Source of the DNA: Palsa-504 sp963744005
GTDB taxonomy: Bacteria; Actinomycetota; Actinomycetes; Streptosporangiales; Streptosporangiaceae
Direction: 5' to 3'
DNA: 64,000 bases
Assembly (NCBI GenBank): GCA_963744005.1
Contig: CAVURU010000004.1
Coordinates: 682,001 to 746,000 of the forward strand
The notes beneath the pieces were generated by a model. It saw only the letters and a program-made list of their open reading frames with translations, had not been told where the DNA came from and did no database searches. The position numbers were made by a program, and so were the translations under genes. Positions 54,240 through 62,787 of the stretch are shown here, in pieces (position 1 is the first letter of the stretch; each line of letters starts with the position of its first letter).

Positions 54240-54265
54240 CCCGCCGAGCCTAGGCCCTCCTCGAT

Positions 54266-54318
54266 CATGATCGCGGGCAGAAACGGCCTCATACGCTCCA
54301 CAACTGCCCGCGATCATG
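54266..54318. repeat. 15-base inverted repeat upstream of the LLM gene
   Basis: CATGATCGCGGGCAG and CTGCCCGCGATCATG are perfect arms 23 bases apart, starting 27 bases before the LLM start codon. It may be an operator or a copy of an interspersed palindromic element. Confidence 0.7.
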
Positions 54319-54339
54319 AACGCGACCGTGAAACAGCCC

Positions 54340-54465
54340 TCACGCCACCCGCCGCGAACCCGCACCCATCCGGGAGCCCGCACCCATCCGCGAGTCCGCA
54401 CCCGCCGCGAACCCGCACCCGCCGCGAACCCGCACCCATCCGCGAGCCCGCATCCCCGGCCGCGA
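54340..54465. repeat. Degenerate tandem repeat of GCGAACCCGCACCC units
   Basis: About eight imperfect units of 15-16 bases (GCGAACCCGCACCCR and variants) fill the space between the LLM promoter region and the parC stop. No gene is present. Confidence 0.8.
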
Positions 54466-54470
54466 GCCCC

Positions 54471-57044
54471 TTACGGCACCCGGCCCGCGCCGCCGATCCA
54501 GGCCAGCGGGCGGCGCAGCGCGATGCCCGACCCGTCCCGCTTGCCCACCGGGTCGGGCAGGATGACCGGGCTGCCGTCCTCGGTCGTGCCCACCGCGGGC
54601 GCCGGGCCGGCCCAGGCCATGACCAGCGCCTCCTCGCCCTTGAGGAACCGGTGGCAGCGGACCCCGCCGGTGGCCCGGCCCTTGGCCGGGTACTCGTGCA
54701 GCGGGGTGACCTTCACGCTGCCCGCCGCCGTGCCGGGCAGCGTGCCGCCCTGGCCGGCCACGGTGACCACCACGGCGGGGGAGTAGGTCCCCGGCTCGCC
54801 CGCGGGCGTCCCGGACGCCGCCGCCTCCTGCACCGCGCCGAACCAGACCACCGACGTCCCGGCGGCCAGCCGGACCCCGGCCATGCCGCCCGCGGCCCGG
54901 CCCTGCGGCCGGACCGCCGCCGCCCCGAAGCGCAGCAGCTGCGCGTCGGAGGTGATGAACACCAGCTCATCGGACTCGGCGGACAGCTGCGCCGCGCCCA
55001 CCACGCGGTCGTCGTCGCGCAGCGAGATGAGCTCGAAGTCCTCCCGGTTCTGCGGGTAGTCCGGCAGGACCCGCTTGACCACGCCGGTCGCCGTGCCCAG
55101 GGCCAGCCCGGCCCCCGGCACGTCCACCGCGGCCAGGCCCACCGCCGTCTCGCCCGGTTCCAGCTCGGCGAACTCGCTCACCGCCGCCGCCCCGGACAGC
55201 GACGCCGCGCCCGTCGCCGGCATGACCAGCGCGGGCAGCTCCAGCACGTTCACCTTGATCAGCCGCCCGGCTGACGTGACCAGCCCGACCGTGCCCCGGA
55301 CCGTGGCCCGGACCGCCGACGTCAGCACGTCGTGCGCGGTGCGGGCCGCTTCCCCGGCCGGCGGCACCAGGACCGGCGGCACCAGGACCGGCGGCCCCGC
55401 GACCGCAGGAGCAACCAGCGCTCCGGGATCACCGGCCGCCACCCGGGCCACCAGGCCGGTGGCCGACATCAGCACCACGCACGGGTCGTCGGCCACCTCG
55501 AGCGGGACCGCCGCCGCCTTGGCCGGCGCGGCCGGGCCTTCCAGCAGCACGGTGCGCCGCGGGGTGGCGAACTTCCGGCCCACCTCGGCCAGCTCGTTGC
55601 CCACCACCTCGCGCAGCCGCTCGTCCGACTCCAGGATCGCGGTCAGCGCGGCGATCTCCTCGCGGGCCGCCTCCTGCTCCTCCTCCAGCTCCAGCCGGTC
55701 GTAGCGGGTCAGCCGGCGCAGCGGGGTGTCCAGGATGTACTGGGCCTGGATCTCCGACAGCTCGAAGATGGTCATCAGCCGTTCCCGGGCCGCCGCCGCG
55801 TCGTCGGAGGCCCGGATGACCTGGATGACCTCGTCGATGTTGAGCAGGGCGATGAGCAGCCCGTCGACCAGGTGCAGCCGCTCGGACCGCTTGCGCCGCC
55901 GGTACTCGGTGCGCCGCCGGATGACCTCCAGCCGGTGCGCGACGTAGATCTCCAGCAGCTCGCGCAGCCCCAGCACCCGCGGCTGGCCGTCGACCAGGGC
56001 CACGTTGTTGATGCCGAACGTCTCTTCCATCGGCGTCAGCCGGTACAGCTCGGCCAGCACTGCGTCCGGGTTGAAGCCGCTGCGCACCTCGATGACCAGC
56101 CGCAGCCCGCGGTTCCGGTCGGTCAGGTCCTTCAGGTCGGCCACGCCGTTCAGCTTCTTGGCCTGCACCAGGTCCTTGATCCGGGCCATCACCTTCTCCG
56201 GCCCGACCGAGTACGGCAGCTCGGTGACCACGATCCCGGACCGCCGCGGGGTGATCTGCTCAACCGCGGCGGTGGCCCGGGTCCGGAAGATGCCCCGGCC
56301 CGTCTCGTACGCCTCCCGGACCCCGTCCAGCCCTACGATCTGCCCGCCGGTGGGCAGGTCCGGGCCGGGCACGAACCGCATCAGCGCGTCCAGCGACGCG
56401 TCCGGATGGCGCAGCAGGTGCCGGGCGGCCGCGATCACCTCGCCCAGGTTGTGCGGGGCCATGTTGGTGGCCATCCCGACCGCGATGCCGGACGCGCCGT
56501 TCACCAGCAGGTTGGGCAGCCCGCCGGGCAGCACGCTGGGCTGGGTCTCGCTGCCGTCGTAGTTCGGGATGAAGTCGACCGTATCCTCGTCGATCGAGGC
56601 CACCATCTCCATCGCCGCCGCGGTCAGCCGGGCCTCGGTGTACCGCATGGCCGCGGGCTGGTCGTCGCCCCCGAGCGAGCCGAAGTTCCCGTGCCCGTCC
56701 ACCAGCGGCAGCCGCATCGCCCACGGCTGGGCCATCCGGGCCAGCGCGTCGTAGATGGCCGAGTCGCCGTGCGGGTGCAGCCGGCCCATGACCTCGCCCA
56801 CCACCCGCGCGCACTTCACGTGCGGACGGTCGGGGCGCAGGCCCATCTCGTTCATCTGGTAGAGGATCCGGCGCTGCACCGGCTTGAGGCCGTCCCGGGC
56901 GTCGGGCAGAGCGCGCTGGTAGATGACGCTGTAGGCGTACTCGAGGTAGCTGCCGCGCATCTCCTCGGCGACGTCGATGTCGACGATATTCTCTTCGAAA
57001 TCTTCCGGTGGCGTGGTCGTACCGCCGCCTCGTCGTGGGGCCAT
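54471..57044 (-). CDS. parC: DNA topoisomerase IV subunit A
   Basis: 857 residues from ATG 57044 (MAPRRGGGTTTPPEDFEENIVDIDVAEEM). The winged-helix region holds DARDGLKPVQRRILYQM, VVGEVMGRLHPHGDSAIYDALARMAQPW (quinolone-resistance region), and AAMRYTEARL with the catalytic Tyr near residue 129. The tower and coiled coil follow (LIALLNIDEVIQVIRASDDAAAARERLM). The C-terminal beta-pinwheel is loose, lacks a GyrA-box, and includes VPPVLVPP repeat units. With ParE it unlinks sister chromosomes. Convergent with parE across two small genes. Confidence 0.92.
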   Translation of the reverse strand: MAPRRGGGTTTPPEDFEENIVDIDVAEEMRGSYLEYAYSVIYQRALPDARDGLKPVQRRILYQMNEMGLRPDRPHVKCARVVGEVMGRLHPHGDSAIYDALARMAQPWAMRLPLVDGHGNFGSLGGDDQPAAMRYTEARLTAAAMEMVASIDEDTVDFIPNYDGSETQPSVLPGGLPNLLVNGASGIAVGMATNMAPHNLGEVIAAARHLLRHPDASLDALMRFVPGPDLPTGGQIVGLDGVREAYETGRGIFRTRATAAVEQITPRRSGIVVTELPYSVGPEKVMARIKDLVQAKKLNGVADLKDLTDRNRGLRLVIEVRSGFNPDAVLAELYRLTPMEETFGINNVALVDGQPRVLGLRELLEIYVAHRLEVIRRRTEYRRRKRSERLHLVDGLLIALLNIDEVIQVIRASDDAAAARERLMTIFELSEIQAQYILDTPLRRLTRYDRLELEEEQEAAREEIAALTAILESDERLREVVGNELAEVGRKFATPRRTVLLEGPAAPAKAAAVPLEVADDPCVVLMSATGLVARVAAGDPGALVAPAVAGPPVLVPPVLVPPAGEAARTAHDVLTSAVRATVRGTVGLVTSAGRLIKVNVLELPALVMPATGAASLSGAAAVSEFAELEPGETAVGLAAVDVPGAGLALGTATGVVKRVLPDYPQNREDFELISLRDDDRVVGAAQLSAESDELVFITSDAQLLRFGAAAVRPQGRAAGGMAGVRLAAGTSVVWFGAVQEAAASGTPAGEPGTYSPAVVVTVAGQGGTLPGTAAGSVKVTPLHEYPAKGRATGGVRCHRFLKGEEALVMAWAGPAPAVGTTEDGSPVILPDPVGKRDGSGIALRRPLAWIGGAGRVP

Positions 57045-57161
57045 ACGAACATTCTGCCGTATCCCGCGGCCCCGCGTGCACGACCTCCGCCCCGCCGCGC
57101 CGCACCCACCCCCGGCCGCGCCGCATCACCCGGCACCACGCCGCGCCACCCCGGCCGTGGA

Positions 57162-57953
57162 CTACGTCGCGGCGAACCCGCCGTCCACGTACAGCGTCTG
57201 CCCGGTCACGTAGTCACTGGCCCGCGAGGCCAGGAACACCGCCGCCCCGGCGAAGTCGGCCGGCTCGCCGTTGCGCCCGGACATGGTCCGCCCGGCCATC
57301 GCGGCCAGCCGGGCCGGGTCGGCCGCCACCTCCGCGTTCAGCCGGGTGGGCACGAACCCGGGGCACAGCGAGTTGCAGCACACCCCGGATGGCGCCCACG
57401 CCTCGGACTGCGACCGGGTCAGCGCGGCCAGTCCCGCCTTCGACACCCCGTAGCTGCCGCTGTTCCCGAACGCCCGGGCCGCCTGCTGCGAGGTCACGTT
57501 GATGATCCGGCCCCAGCCCCGCGCGGCCATCCCCGGCCCGAACCGCTGGCCGAGCAGGAACGGCGCGGTCAGGTTGACCGCCATGCTCAGGTCCCAGTCC
57601 GCCGGGCTCAGCTCGGCCAGCGGCGGCCGCAGGTTCACCCCCGCGCAGTTGACCAGGATGTCCGGCTCGCCGAACGCCGCGGCTGCGTCCTGTCCGGCCC
57701 GCTCGGCCTCGGCCCGGCCGGACAGCTCGGCGCTGACCCAGGCCGCCTGCACCCCGGCCGCCCGCAGGCCGTCCGCCGCCGCCGCCAGCCGTCCCGCATC
57801 CCGGGCCACCAGCACCACGCGGGCCCCGGCCCGGCCCAGCGCGGCCGCCATCGCCGCGCCGATGCCCGAGCTCCCGCCCGTCACCACCGCCACCCGCCCG
57901 GCCAGCGAGAACAGCTCGTCCAGGTACCCCGAGCTCACAGAAACGGCGCCCAC
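57162..57953 (-). CDS. Short-chain dehydrogenase/reductase
   Basis: 263 residues from GTG 57953 (VGAVSVSSGYLDELFSLAGR); GTG 57938 is an alternative. The cofactor motif is VVTGGSSGIGAAMAAALGRAGARVVLVARD, with VNCAGVNLRPPL and the catalytic Ser/Tyr/Lys in VTSQQAARAFGNSGSYGVSKAGLAALT. The C-terminus YVTGQTLYVDGGF is typical of 3-oxoacyl reductase or sugar-alcohol dehydrogenase-like SDRs. It starts 11 bases after the PfkB stop, so the two form an operon. A carbohydrate or polyol pathway is a fair guess. Confidence 0.88.
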   Translation of the reverse strand: MGAVSVSSGYLDELFSLAGRVAVVTGGSSGIGAAMAAALGRAGARVVLVARDAGRLAAAADGLRAAGVQAAWVSAELSGRAEAERAGQDAAAAFGEPDILVNCAGVNLRPPLAELSPADWDLSMAVNLTAPFLLGQRFGPGMAARGWGRIINVTSQQAARAFGNSGSYGVSKAGLAALTRSQSEAWAPSGVCCNSLCPGFVPTRLNAEVAADPARLAAMAGRTMSGRNGEPADFAGAAVFLASRASDYVTGQTLYVDGGFAAT

Positions 57954-57963
57954 AGCATGGCGC

Positions 57964-58854
57964 TCACAGCACGGGCCGGGCGCCGATGAGGTTGAGCGCG
58001 TGCGCGGCCAGCCGGCAGCCGCTGGCCAGCGCCTCACCCGGCGGCTTCTTGTCCAGCCAGGGCGGGATGAACCCGGCCACGAACGCGTCGCCCGCCCCGG
58101 TCCCGTCCACCACCCGGTCCACCGGCGGCGCGGGCGAGCGCACCGGCGGGCGGCCGTTGGCGTAGAACAGCGCGCCTTCCGCGCCGAGCTTGACCACCAC
58201 GTGCGGGTACCAGGCGGTCAGCACCCGGGCCGCCTGCTCCGGGTCGTCCCGGCCGGTCAGCACCTTGGCCTGGGCGGCGTTCACGAACAGCAGCACGGCC
58301 CCGGACGACAGCTCCAGGAACGGCTCGGCGCCGGCCCGGTCCAGCGGCGCGGCCGAGGCCCCGTCGACCGAGGCGGTCATGCCCGCCCGGCGGGCGTACT
58401 CGATCGCCGCCAGCCCGGCCGCCCGGGAGCCCTCGGACAGCAGCGTGTACCCGGACACGTGCACGTGGGCGCCGGGGATGAACAGGTCGTGCGGCAGGTC
58501 GTCGGGGGACAGCGCCGCGTTGGCGCCGGGATCGGACAGCATGGTGCGCTCGCCCTTGTGCGTGACCATGACCACGCAGGTGCCGGTGGGCCGCTCCGGG
58601 TCCATGACCAGCCGGGCGTCCACGCCGTAGCCCATCAGCTCCATGTCCCGGTTGCGCCCGGCGATGTCCGCGCCGCGCCGCCCGACGAAGGCCACGTCCC
58701 CGCCGTCGGCCGCCATCCAGGCCGCGATGTTGGCCCCGGAACCGCCGCCGTGCATGGTCACGCTGGCGGGTGTGTCGCTGCCGCGGGCCAGCGCGAGCCG
58801 GGCGTGGGCGACCGTGTCCGTCATCAGGTCGCCAAGGACTACCACGCGCGCCAT
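57964..58854 (-). CDS. PfkB-family carbohydrate/nucleoside kinase
   Basis: 296 residues from ATG 58854 (MARVVVLGDLMTDTVAHARL). The ribokinase-fold signatures are present: HGGGSGANIAAWMAADGGDVAFVGRRGAD near residue 35 and VDGTGAGDAFVAGFI near 240 with the catalytic Asp. It phosphorylates a sugar or nucleoside with ATP; the acceptor cannot be set from the sequence. First gene of a probable operon with the downstream SDR. Confidence 0.9.
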   Translation of the reverse strand: MARVVVLGDLMTDTVAHARLALARGSDTPASVTMHGGGSGANIAAWMAADGGDVAFVGRRGADIAGRNRDMELMGYGVDARLVMDPERPTGTCVVMVTHKGERTMLSDPGANAALSPDDLPHDLFIPGAHVHVSGYTLLSEGSRAAGLAAIEYARRAGMTASVDGASAAPLDRAGAEPFLELSSGAVLLFVNAAQAKVLTGRDDPEQAARVLTAWYPHVVVKLGAEGALFYANGRPPVRSPAPPVDRVVDGTGAGDAFVAGFIPPWLDKKPPGEALASGCRLAAHALNLIGARPVL

Positions 58855-59088
58855 GCTTGGTCCTCACCTCGCTGTCTCGCCTCGGGAGCCCGGCCGGACT
58901 CCCCAGGCCCCCCTGCGGTGCTGCCCCGGGACCCCGTTCCCCGCGAACCGCTCGGCGCGCAGGACTTCCTCGGTATCGGCCCCCGGGCGTCGCTGACCAG
59001 CGTGCGAGCAGACATCCTGGGCCGGATCGGAGCTGAACACGCCGTAGCGGCGGCGATTGTCACCAGACCGTTACCCGGGCGCGGCGGT
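58855..59088. other. Promoter-bearing gap before the PfkB operon
   Basis: A 234-base gap with no coding frame of its own. The minus-strand PfkB promoter must lie here, but no clear -35/-10 pair was found. No cobalamin riboswitch was seen. Confidence 0.35.
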
Positions 59089-60171
59089 CTACCCGGCCGG
59101 GAGCGGGATGACCCGGCCCGCCACCACCAGTTCCGCCTCCTCCGACTCGGCCGCCAGCACCTGGTTGAGCCGCCCGAGCTCGTCGCGGAACAGTCGGCCG
59201 GCCGGCGTGCCGGGCACCACGCCCAGCCCTGTCTCGTCGCTGACCGCCACCACCCGGGCGCGGGCCTGCCGCCACGCCCCGATCAGCCCGGCCGTCCGGC
59301 CCGCCAGCCGCGCCGCCGCCGCCGCTGACCCGTCCCACGCGCCGGTCTCGTCCATCACCGCCGCCAGCCAGGTGCCGATCCCGTCGATCAGCAGCGCCCC
59401 GCGCGTCTCGCCGAGCACTCCGGCCAGGTCGGTGGTCTCCGCCGTCCGCCACCAGGCCGGCCGCCGCGCCCGGTGCGCGGCCACCCGCGCCGCCCACTCC
59501 GCATCCCCGGTCACGGCCGGTCCCGCCGCCACGTAGGTCACGGCCGGCTCACCGGCCAGCCGCAGCTCAGCCTCCTGCGACTTCCCGGACCGCGCCCCGC
59601 CCAGCACCAGCACCCGCCACGGTCCCGGCGGCCCGGCGTCCGCATTTTTTTCCGCCGAACGGGCCGTGCTCACCGCATCCCCGTCCCCGGGCAGCTCGGC
59701 GTGCCAGAAGCCGCACCGGCGCTGCAGTTCCCGTTCCGAGCTCACCCGGTGATCGGCGAACGCCACCGCCGCCGTCGTGCCCGTGCTCACCAGTCCCCGC
59801 GCCCGCAGCAGCCCGAGCTGGGCCGGATCTGAAAGCAGGTCCGCGAAGGCGATGTCGTACCGGCCCGCCCCCTCCGGCGGCACCGGCACCGCCCCGGGCC
59901 GCGCCGGGTACAGCAGCCGCCCCCCGTCCGGCCCGGTCACGTCCCAGCCGCCCAGCCGCCCCGGCTCCCGGGCGTCCGCCAGCCGCCGCACCAGGTACCC
60001 GTGCTCCTCGCCTGCCAGGCCGTCCGGCCCGAGCCGCAGTACCCCGTCGATGAGCAGCGCCGAGCGCCCCCGGACGTTCCCCGCCGCCCCGTGCCGCAGG
60101 CAGGAGGCGCACCGGCAGCCGGGCCCGGGCCAGCCGTCCGCGCCGCCGGAGCCCTCGACCAGCACGCGCAC
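59089..60171 (-). CDS. cobU: CobU-type cobinamide kinase/guanylyltransferase with N-terminal metallo-beta-lactamase-like part
   Basis: 360 residues from GTG or ATG at 60171. Residues about 186-360 are CobU: P-loop VLVLGGARSGKSQEAELRL, HRARRPAWWRTAE with the guanylylated His region, LLIDGIGTWLAAVM and VSDETGLGVVPGTPAGR. It phosphorylates adenosylcobinamide and transfers GMP in late cobalamin assembly. The N-terminal 180 residues resemble a metallo-beta-lactamase fold (MRVLVEGSGGADGWPGPGCRCASC ... RSALLIDG), but the HxHxDH metal motif is absent, so that domain is probably inactive. The gene is 4 bases from YjbQ in the same direction. It fits the B12-dependent nrdJ. Confidence 0.85.
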   Translation of the reverse strand: MRVLVEGSGGADGWPGPGCRCASCLRHGAAGNVRGRSALLIDGVLRLGPDGLAGEEHGYLVRRLADAREPGRLGGWDVTGPDGGRLLYPARPGAVPVPPEGAGRYDIAFADLLSDPAQLGLLRARGLVSTGTTAAVAFADHRVSSERELQRRCGFWHAELPGDGDAVSTARSAEKNADAGPPGPWRVLVLGGARSGKSQEAELRLAGEPAVTYVAAGPAVTGDAEWAARVAAHRARRPAWWRTAETTDLAGVLGETRGALLIDGIGTWLAAVMDETGAWDGSAAAAARLAGRTAGLIGAWRQARARVVAVSDETGLGVVPGTPAGRLFRDELGRLNQVLAAESEEAELVVAGRVIPLPAG

Positions 60172-60175
60172 CGGA

Positions 60176-60589
60176 TCAGCCTGCCAGGAACGACAGCCGG
60201 ACCTGCCGGTCCGGGTTGTCCACGTTCAGGTCGACCAGGGCCACCGACTGCCAGGTGCCCAGGGCCAGCCGGCCGCCGATGACCGGGATGGTGGCGTCCG
60301 GCGGGATCAGGGCCGGCATGACGTGCGACCGGCCGTGCCCGGCCGAGCCGTGCGCGTGCCGCCAGCGGTCATCGGCGGGCAGCAGGTCGGCCAGGGCGGC
60401 CAGCAGGTCGGCGTCGCTGCCCGCGCCCAGCTCGATCACGGCCAGCCCGGCCGTCGCGTGCGGGACGAAGACGTGCAGCAGCCCGTCGCCGCCGCCGGAC
60501 GCCGCCGCCGCGAACTGCGCGCACTCGCCGGTGATGTCGGTGACCGTCTCCCGGCCGCCGGTTCGGACGGCGATGATCTGGGTCTGCAT
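60176..60589 (-). CDS. YjbQ/UPF0047 family protein
   Basis: 137 residues from ATG 60589 (MQTQIIAVRTGGRETVTDITGE). The family signature is LLHVFVPHATAGLAVIELGAG with the His, followed by HGSAGHGRSHVMPALIPPDATIPVIGGRLALGTWQSVALVDLN. Members were linked to secondary thiamine-phosphate synthase activity in E. coli; the physiological role is unclear. It is directly upstream of the cobU fusion and probably cotranscribed. The very long minus-strand frame extending to 62146 runs antisense through two other genes and is not real. Confidence 0.9.
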   Translation of the reverse strand: MQTQIIAVRTGGRETVTDITGECAQFAAAASGGGDGLLHVFVPHATAGLAVIELGAGSDADLLAALADLLPADDRWRHAHGSAGHGRSHVMPALIPPDATIPVIGGRLALGTWQSVALVDLNVDNPDRQVRLSFLAG

Positions 60590-60594
60590 CACCG

Positions 60595-60619
60595 GATCAT
60601 AAAGGGCCAGATCATAAAG
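60595..60619. promoter_or_regulatory. Direct repeat in the YjbQ/XRE divergent promoter
   Basis: GATCATAAAG occurs twice with a 15-base period (60595-60604 and 60610-60619), immediately before the XRE regulator start and 6 bases from the YjbQ start. It also contains TATGAT on the minus strand as a possible -10. It is a likely operator for the adjacent regulator. Confidence 0.55.
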
Positions 60620-60626
60620 TGTGGGG

Positions 60627-61729
60627 GTGACCGAAGCTCCCTGGGCTGCGGGGACCCGGCTGCGGATGTCCCGGCAGGCCCGCGGCCTGTCCCAGCAGCA
60701 GCTGGCCGGGATGGCCGCCGTGACCCGGCAGGCCGTCTCCGCGCTCGAATCCGGCCATTCGGATCCGTCGCTGCGGGTAGCGCTGGCCCTGGCCCGCGCC
60801 CTCGGCCTGACCGTCGAGGAGCTGTTCGGGCCCGGCGATCCGGCTGACCCGGTGCTGGCCCGGCCGGTCGCCCCGGTTGACGCGGCGGGCTCGCGGGTCG
60901 CGCTGGCCACCGTGGGCGACACGTTCGTGGCCCTGCCGCTGACCACCGACACGCTGGCCCGGGCCGGCTTCGGCAGGCCGGCGGCCTGGTGGACGGCGCC
61001 CTCGCCGATCCCGGTCAGGCCGCCCTGGACGGGCCCGCCGGGCTGATCGCCGTCCGGCCCATCGCCCCGCCCCGGCCCACCCTGGTCGTGGCGGGCTGCG
61101 ACCCGGCCCTGCCCCTGCTGGAGACCCCGCTCAGCCTGCTCGACCCGCCGGTGGCCTTCGCCTGGTGGCCGTGCGGGAACGCCGAGGCCCTCCGGCTGGC
61201 CGCCGCCGGGCTGGTGCACGCCGCGGGCGTGCACCAGCCAGGAAACCCCGACGGCTCGGCGCTGCTCCCGGACGACGCCCAGGTGGTCGGGTTCAGCTCC
61301 TGGCGCGAGGGCCTGGTCGTGCGCCCGGACACCCGGATCACCAGCCTGGACGACGCGGTCCGGCAGGGCCTGCGGCTGGTCAACCGCGAGCCCGGGGCCC
61401 AGGCCCGCACCCTCCTGGACCGCGAGATCGCCCGGCTCGGCCTGGACCCGGCCGTCCTGCCCGGCTACGACAGCCGGGCTGCCGGGCACCTGCAGGTCGC
61501 GGCGGCCGTGGCCGGCCGCCTGGCCGACGTCGGCGTCTCCAGTGCGCCGGCCGCGCTGGCCTACGGGCTGACCTGCGTCCCGCTCGCCGAGGAGCGCTTC
61601 GACCTGGTCCTGCCGGCCAGGCACGCCGCCTCCCGGGAGGTCCAGGGCCTGCTCAAGGTGCTCACCTCGCCCTGGCTGGCCGCCCAGCTGGCCAGCCTGC
61701 CCGGCTACGGTGCCGGCCGCTGGTCCTAG
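60627..61729 (+). pseudogene. XRE-type regulator with periplasmic-binding-like (molybdate-type) domain, one-base frameshift
   Basis: From GTG 60627 the HTH reads TRLRMSRQARGLSQQQLAGMAAVTRQAVSALESGHSDPSLRVALALARALGLTVEELF. The frame is lost near 60975-60985 (GFGRPAAWW). One missing base restores GGLVDGALADPGQAALDGPAGLIAVRP, after which the PBP-like domain runs cleanly (HAAGVHQPGNPD, SWREGLVVRP, DVGVSSAPAALAYGL) to TAG 61729. The architecture matches COG-type transcriptional regulators of molybdate metabolism. About 367 residues if repaired. It is divergent from YjbQ and shares an overlapping CTAG stop with the convergent PEBP gene. The clean second half suggests an assembly indel. Confidence 0.75.
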
Positions 61730-62262
61730 AAGCCGTACACCGGGACGAGCACGGCCCGGGCGATGGTGTGGAAACGCAGGTTGAACCCGGCCACCGCGGG
61801 CGACACCTCGTCGTTGACGTCCAGCGATTCCACGTCGAGCGCGTGCACCGCGAAGACGTACCGGTGCGGCTCGTCGCCCTGCGGCGGCGCGGCCCCGCCG
61901 AAGTCCTTCACGCTGTAGTCGTTGCGGACGTGGAACGCCCCGGCCGGCAGGCCGGATCCGCCGGTGCCCGCCGCGCCGGCCGGCAGCGCGGTGACCGTGG
62001 CGGGCAGGCCCAGCACGATCCAGTGCCAGAAGCCCGAGCCGGTCGGCGCGTCCGGGTCGAAGCAGGTCACCGCGAAGCTCCTGGTCTGCTCCGGGAAGCC
62101 CGACCAGGACAGTGACGGCGAGACGTTGCCGCCCGTCATGCCCCACCCGTCGAAGACCTGGCTCTCGCTCATCATCTGGTTGTGGGCGATGTGGTCGCTG
62201 CGCAGCTCGAACGACGGCACCGGCGGCATGAAGTCGTACGGCAGCGGCGGACGGTCGGTCAT
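61726..62262 (-). CDS. YbhB/YbcL-family (PEBP-like) protein
   Basis: 178 residues from ATG 62262 with GAGGAGG upstream. PEBP features are GNVSPSLSWSGFPEQTRSFAVTCFDPDAPTGSGFWHWIVLGLPA (ligand-pocket Asp-Pro-Asp and HW motif) and DFGGAAPPQGDEPHRYVFAVHAL. It is cytosolic, with no signal peptide. The bacterial family is structurally like Raf kinase inhibitor protein, with unknown function. Stop codons overlap those of the convergent XRE gene. Confidence 0.92.
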   Translation of the reverse strand: MTDRPPLPYDFMPPVPSFELRSDHIAHNQMMSESQVFDGWGMTGGNVSPSLSWSGFPEQTRSFAVTCFDPDAPTGSGFWHWIVLGLPATVTALPAGAAGTGGSGLPAGAFHVRNDYSVKDFGGAAPPQGDEPHRYVFAVHALDVESLDVNDEVSPAVAGFNLRFHTIARAVLVPVYGF

Positions 62263-62351
62263 GCGGACCTCCTCAGTGAGGTGCGGACAGGCTCTCCGCA
62301 CTTCCTACCAGCCTGCGGCGGGCGGGTCCGGGCCGGGTACCGTCCTGCGCC

Positions 62352-62787
62352 ATGAGCGTGGTGAAGCAGGCGCACGCCTGGCTGGCCTTCCCGCTCGCGG
62401 TCTGGAAGAAGTTCGGCCACGACATTCGGGGCGCTGAATCAGACCGGGCTGGCCTGCTCGTCGGCCCGGCCGGCACGTTCATCGGTGCCCGGGGCGCGGC
62501 CAGACGCCATGCAGAACGGGCTCAACACCGCCTGGGAGGTCCCGATCGTGGCCCGGCCCGGTTCCCCTTACCTGCAGGCCGAGCTCACCTTGTTTGCGGT
62601 GGAGATTAACGTGGTAAGGGCATTGCGGCTCTGGCCCCGCCGCCTGGCCCCGCCGCCGTGCACCGAGCAGGACCGGCGAGCCTTCCAGCTCTACGCGGAG
62701 GCGACCAGGCGAGGCGAAGGGCTGGACATCGTGGTGGAAGGAAGCGGCTTCGGAGGTGAGGACCATCCCCAGCAGACATCGGGCTGA
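62352..62787 (+). pseudogene. YihY/BrkB-family membrane protein, internally deleted remnant
   Basis: The N-terminal VVKQAHAWLAFPLAVWKKFGHD is a typical YihY/BrkB start. The C-terminal frame has AMQNGLNTAWEVP, AELTLFAVEINVVRALRLWPRRL and CTEQDRRAFQLYAEATRR, also typical. The membrane-helix-rich middle, about half of a normal 280-residue protein, is missing, and the two ends are in different frames. It is therefore a decayed gene. Its last 32 bases overlap the start of ndh. Confidence 0.75.

Noticed and set aside
50574..57044. Assignment of the topoisomerase pair as gyrB and gyrA
   Set aside because: The pair is not adjacent to dnaA, dnaN or recF, lies beside rpoD/DUF7455, and the A subunit lacks a visible GyrA-box, so ParE and ParC fit better.
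60590..62146. 656-codon minus-strand frame extending YjbQ
   Set aside because: It runs antisense through the XRE regulator and into the PEBP gene with low-complexity composition. The family sequence starts at 60589.
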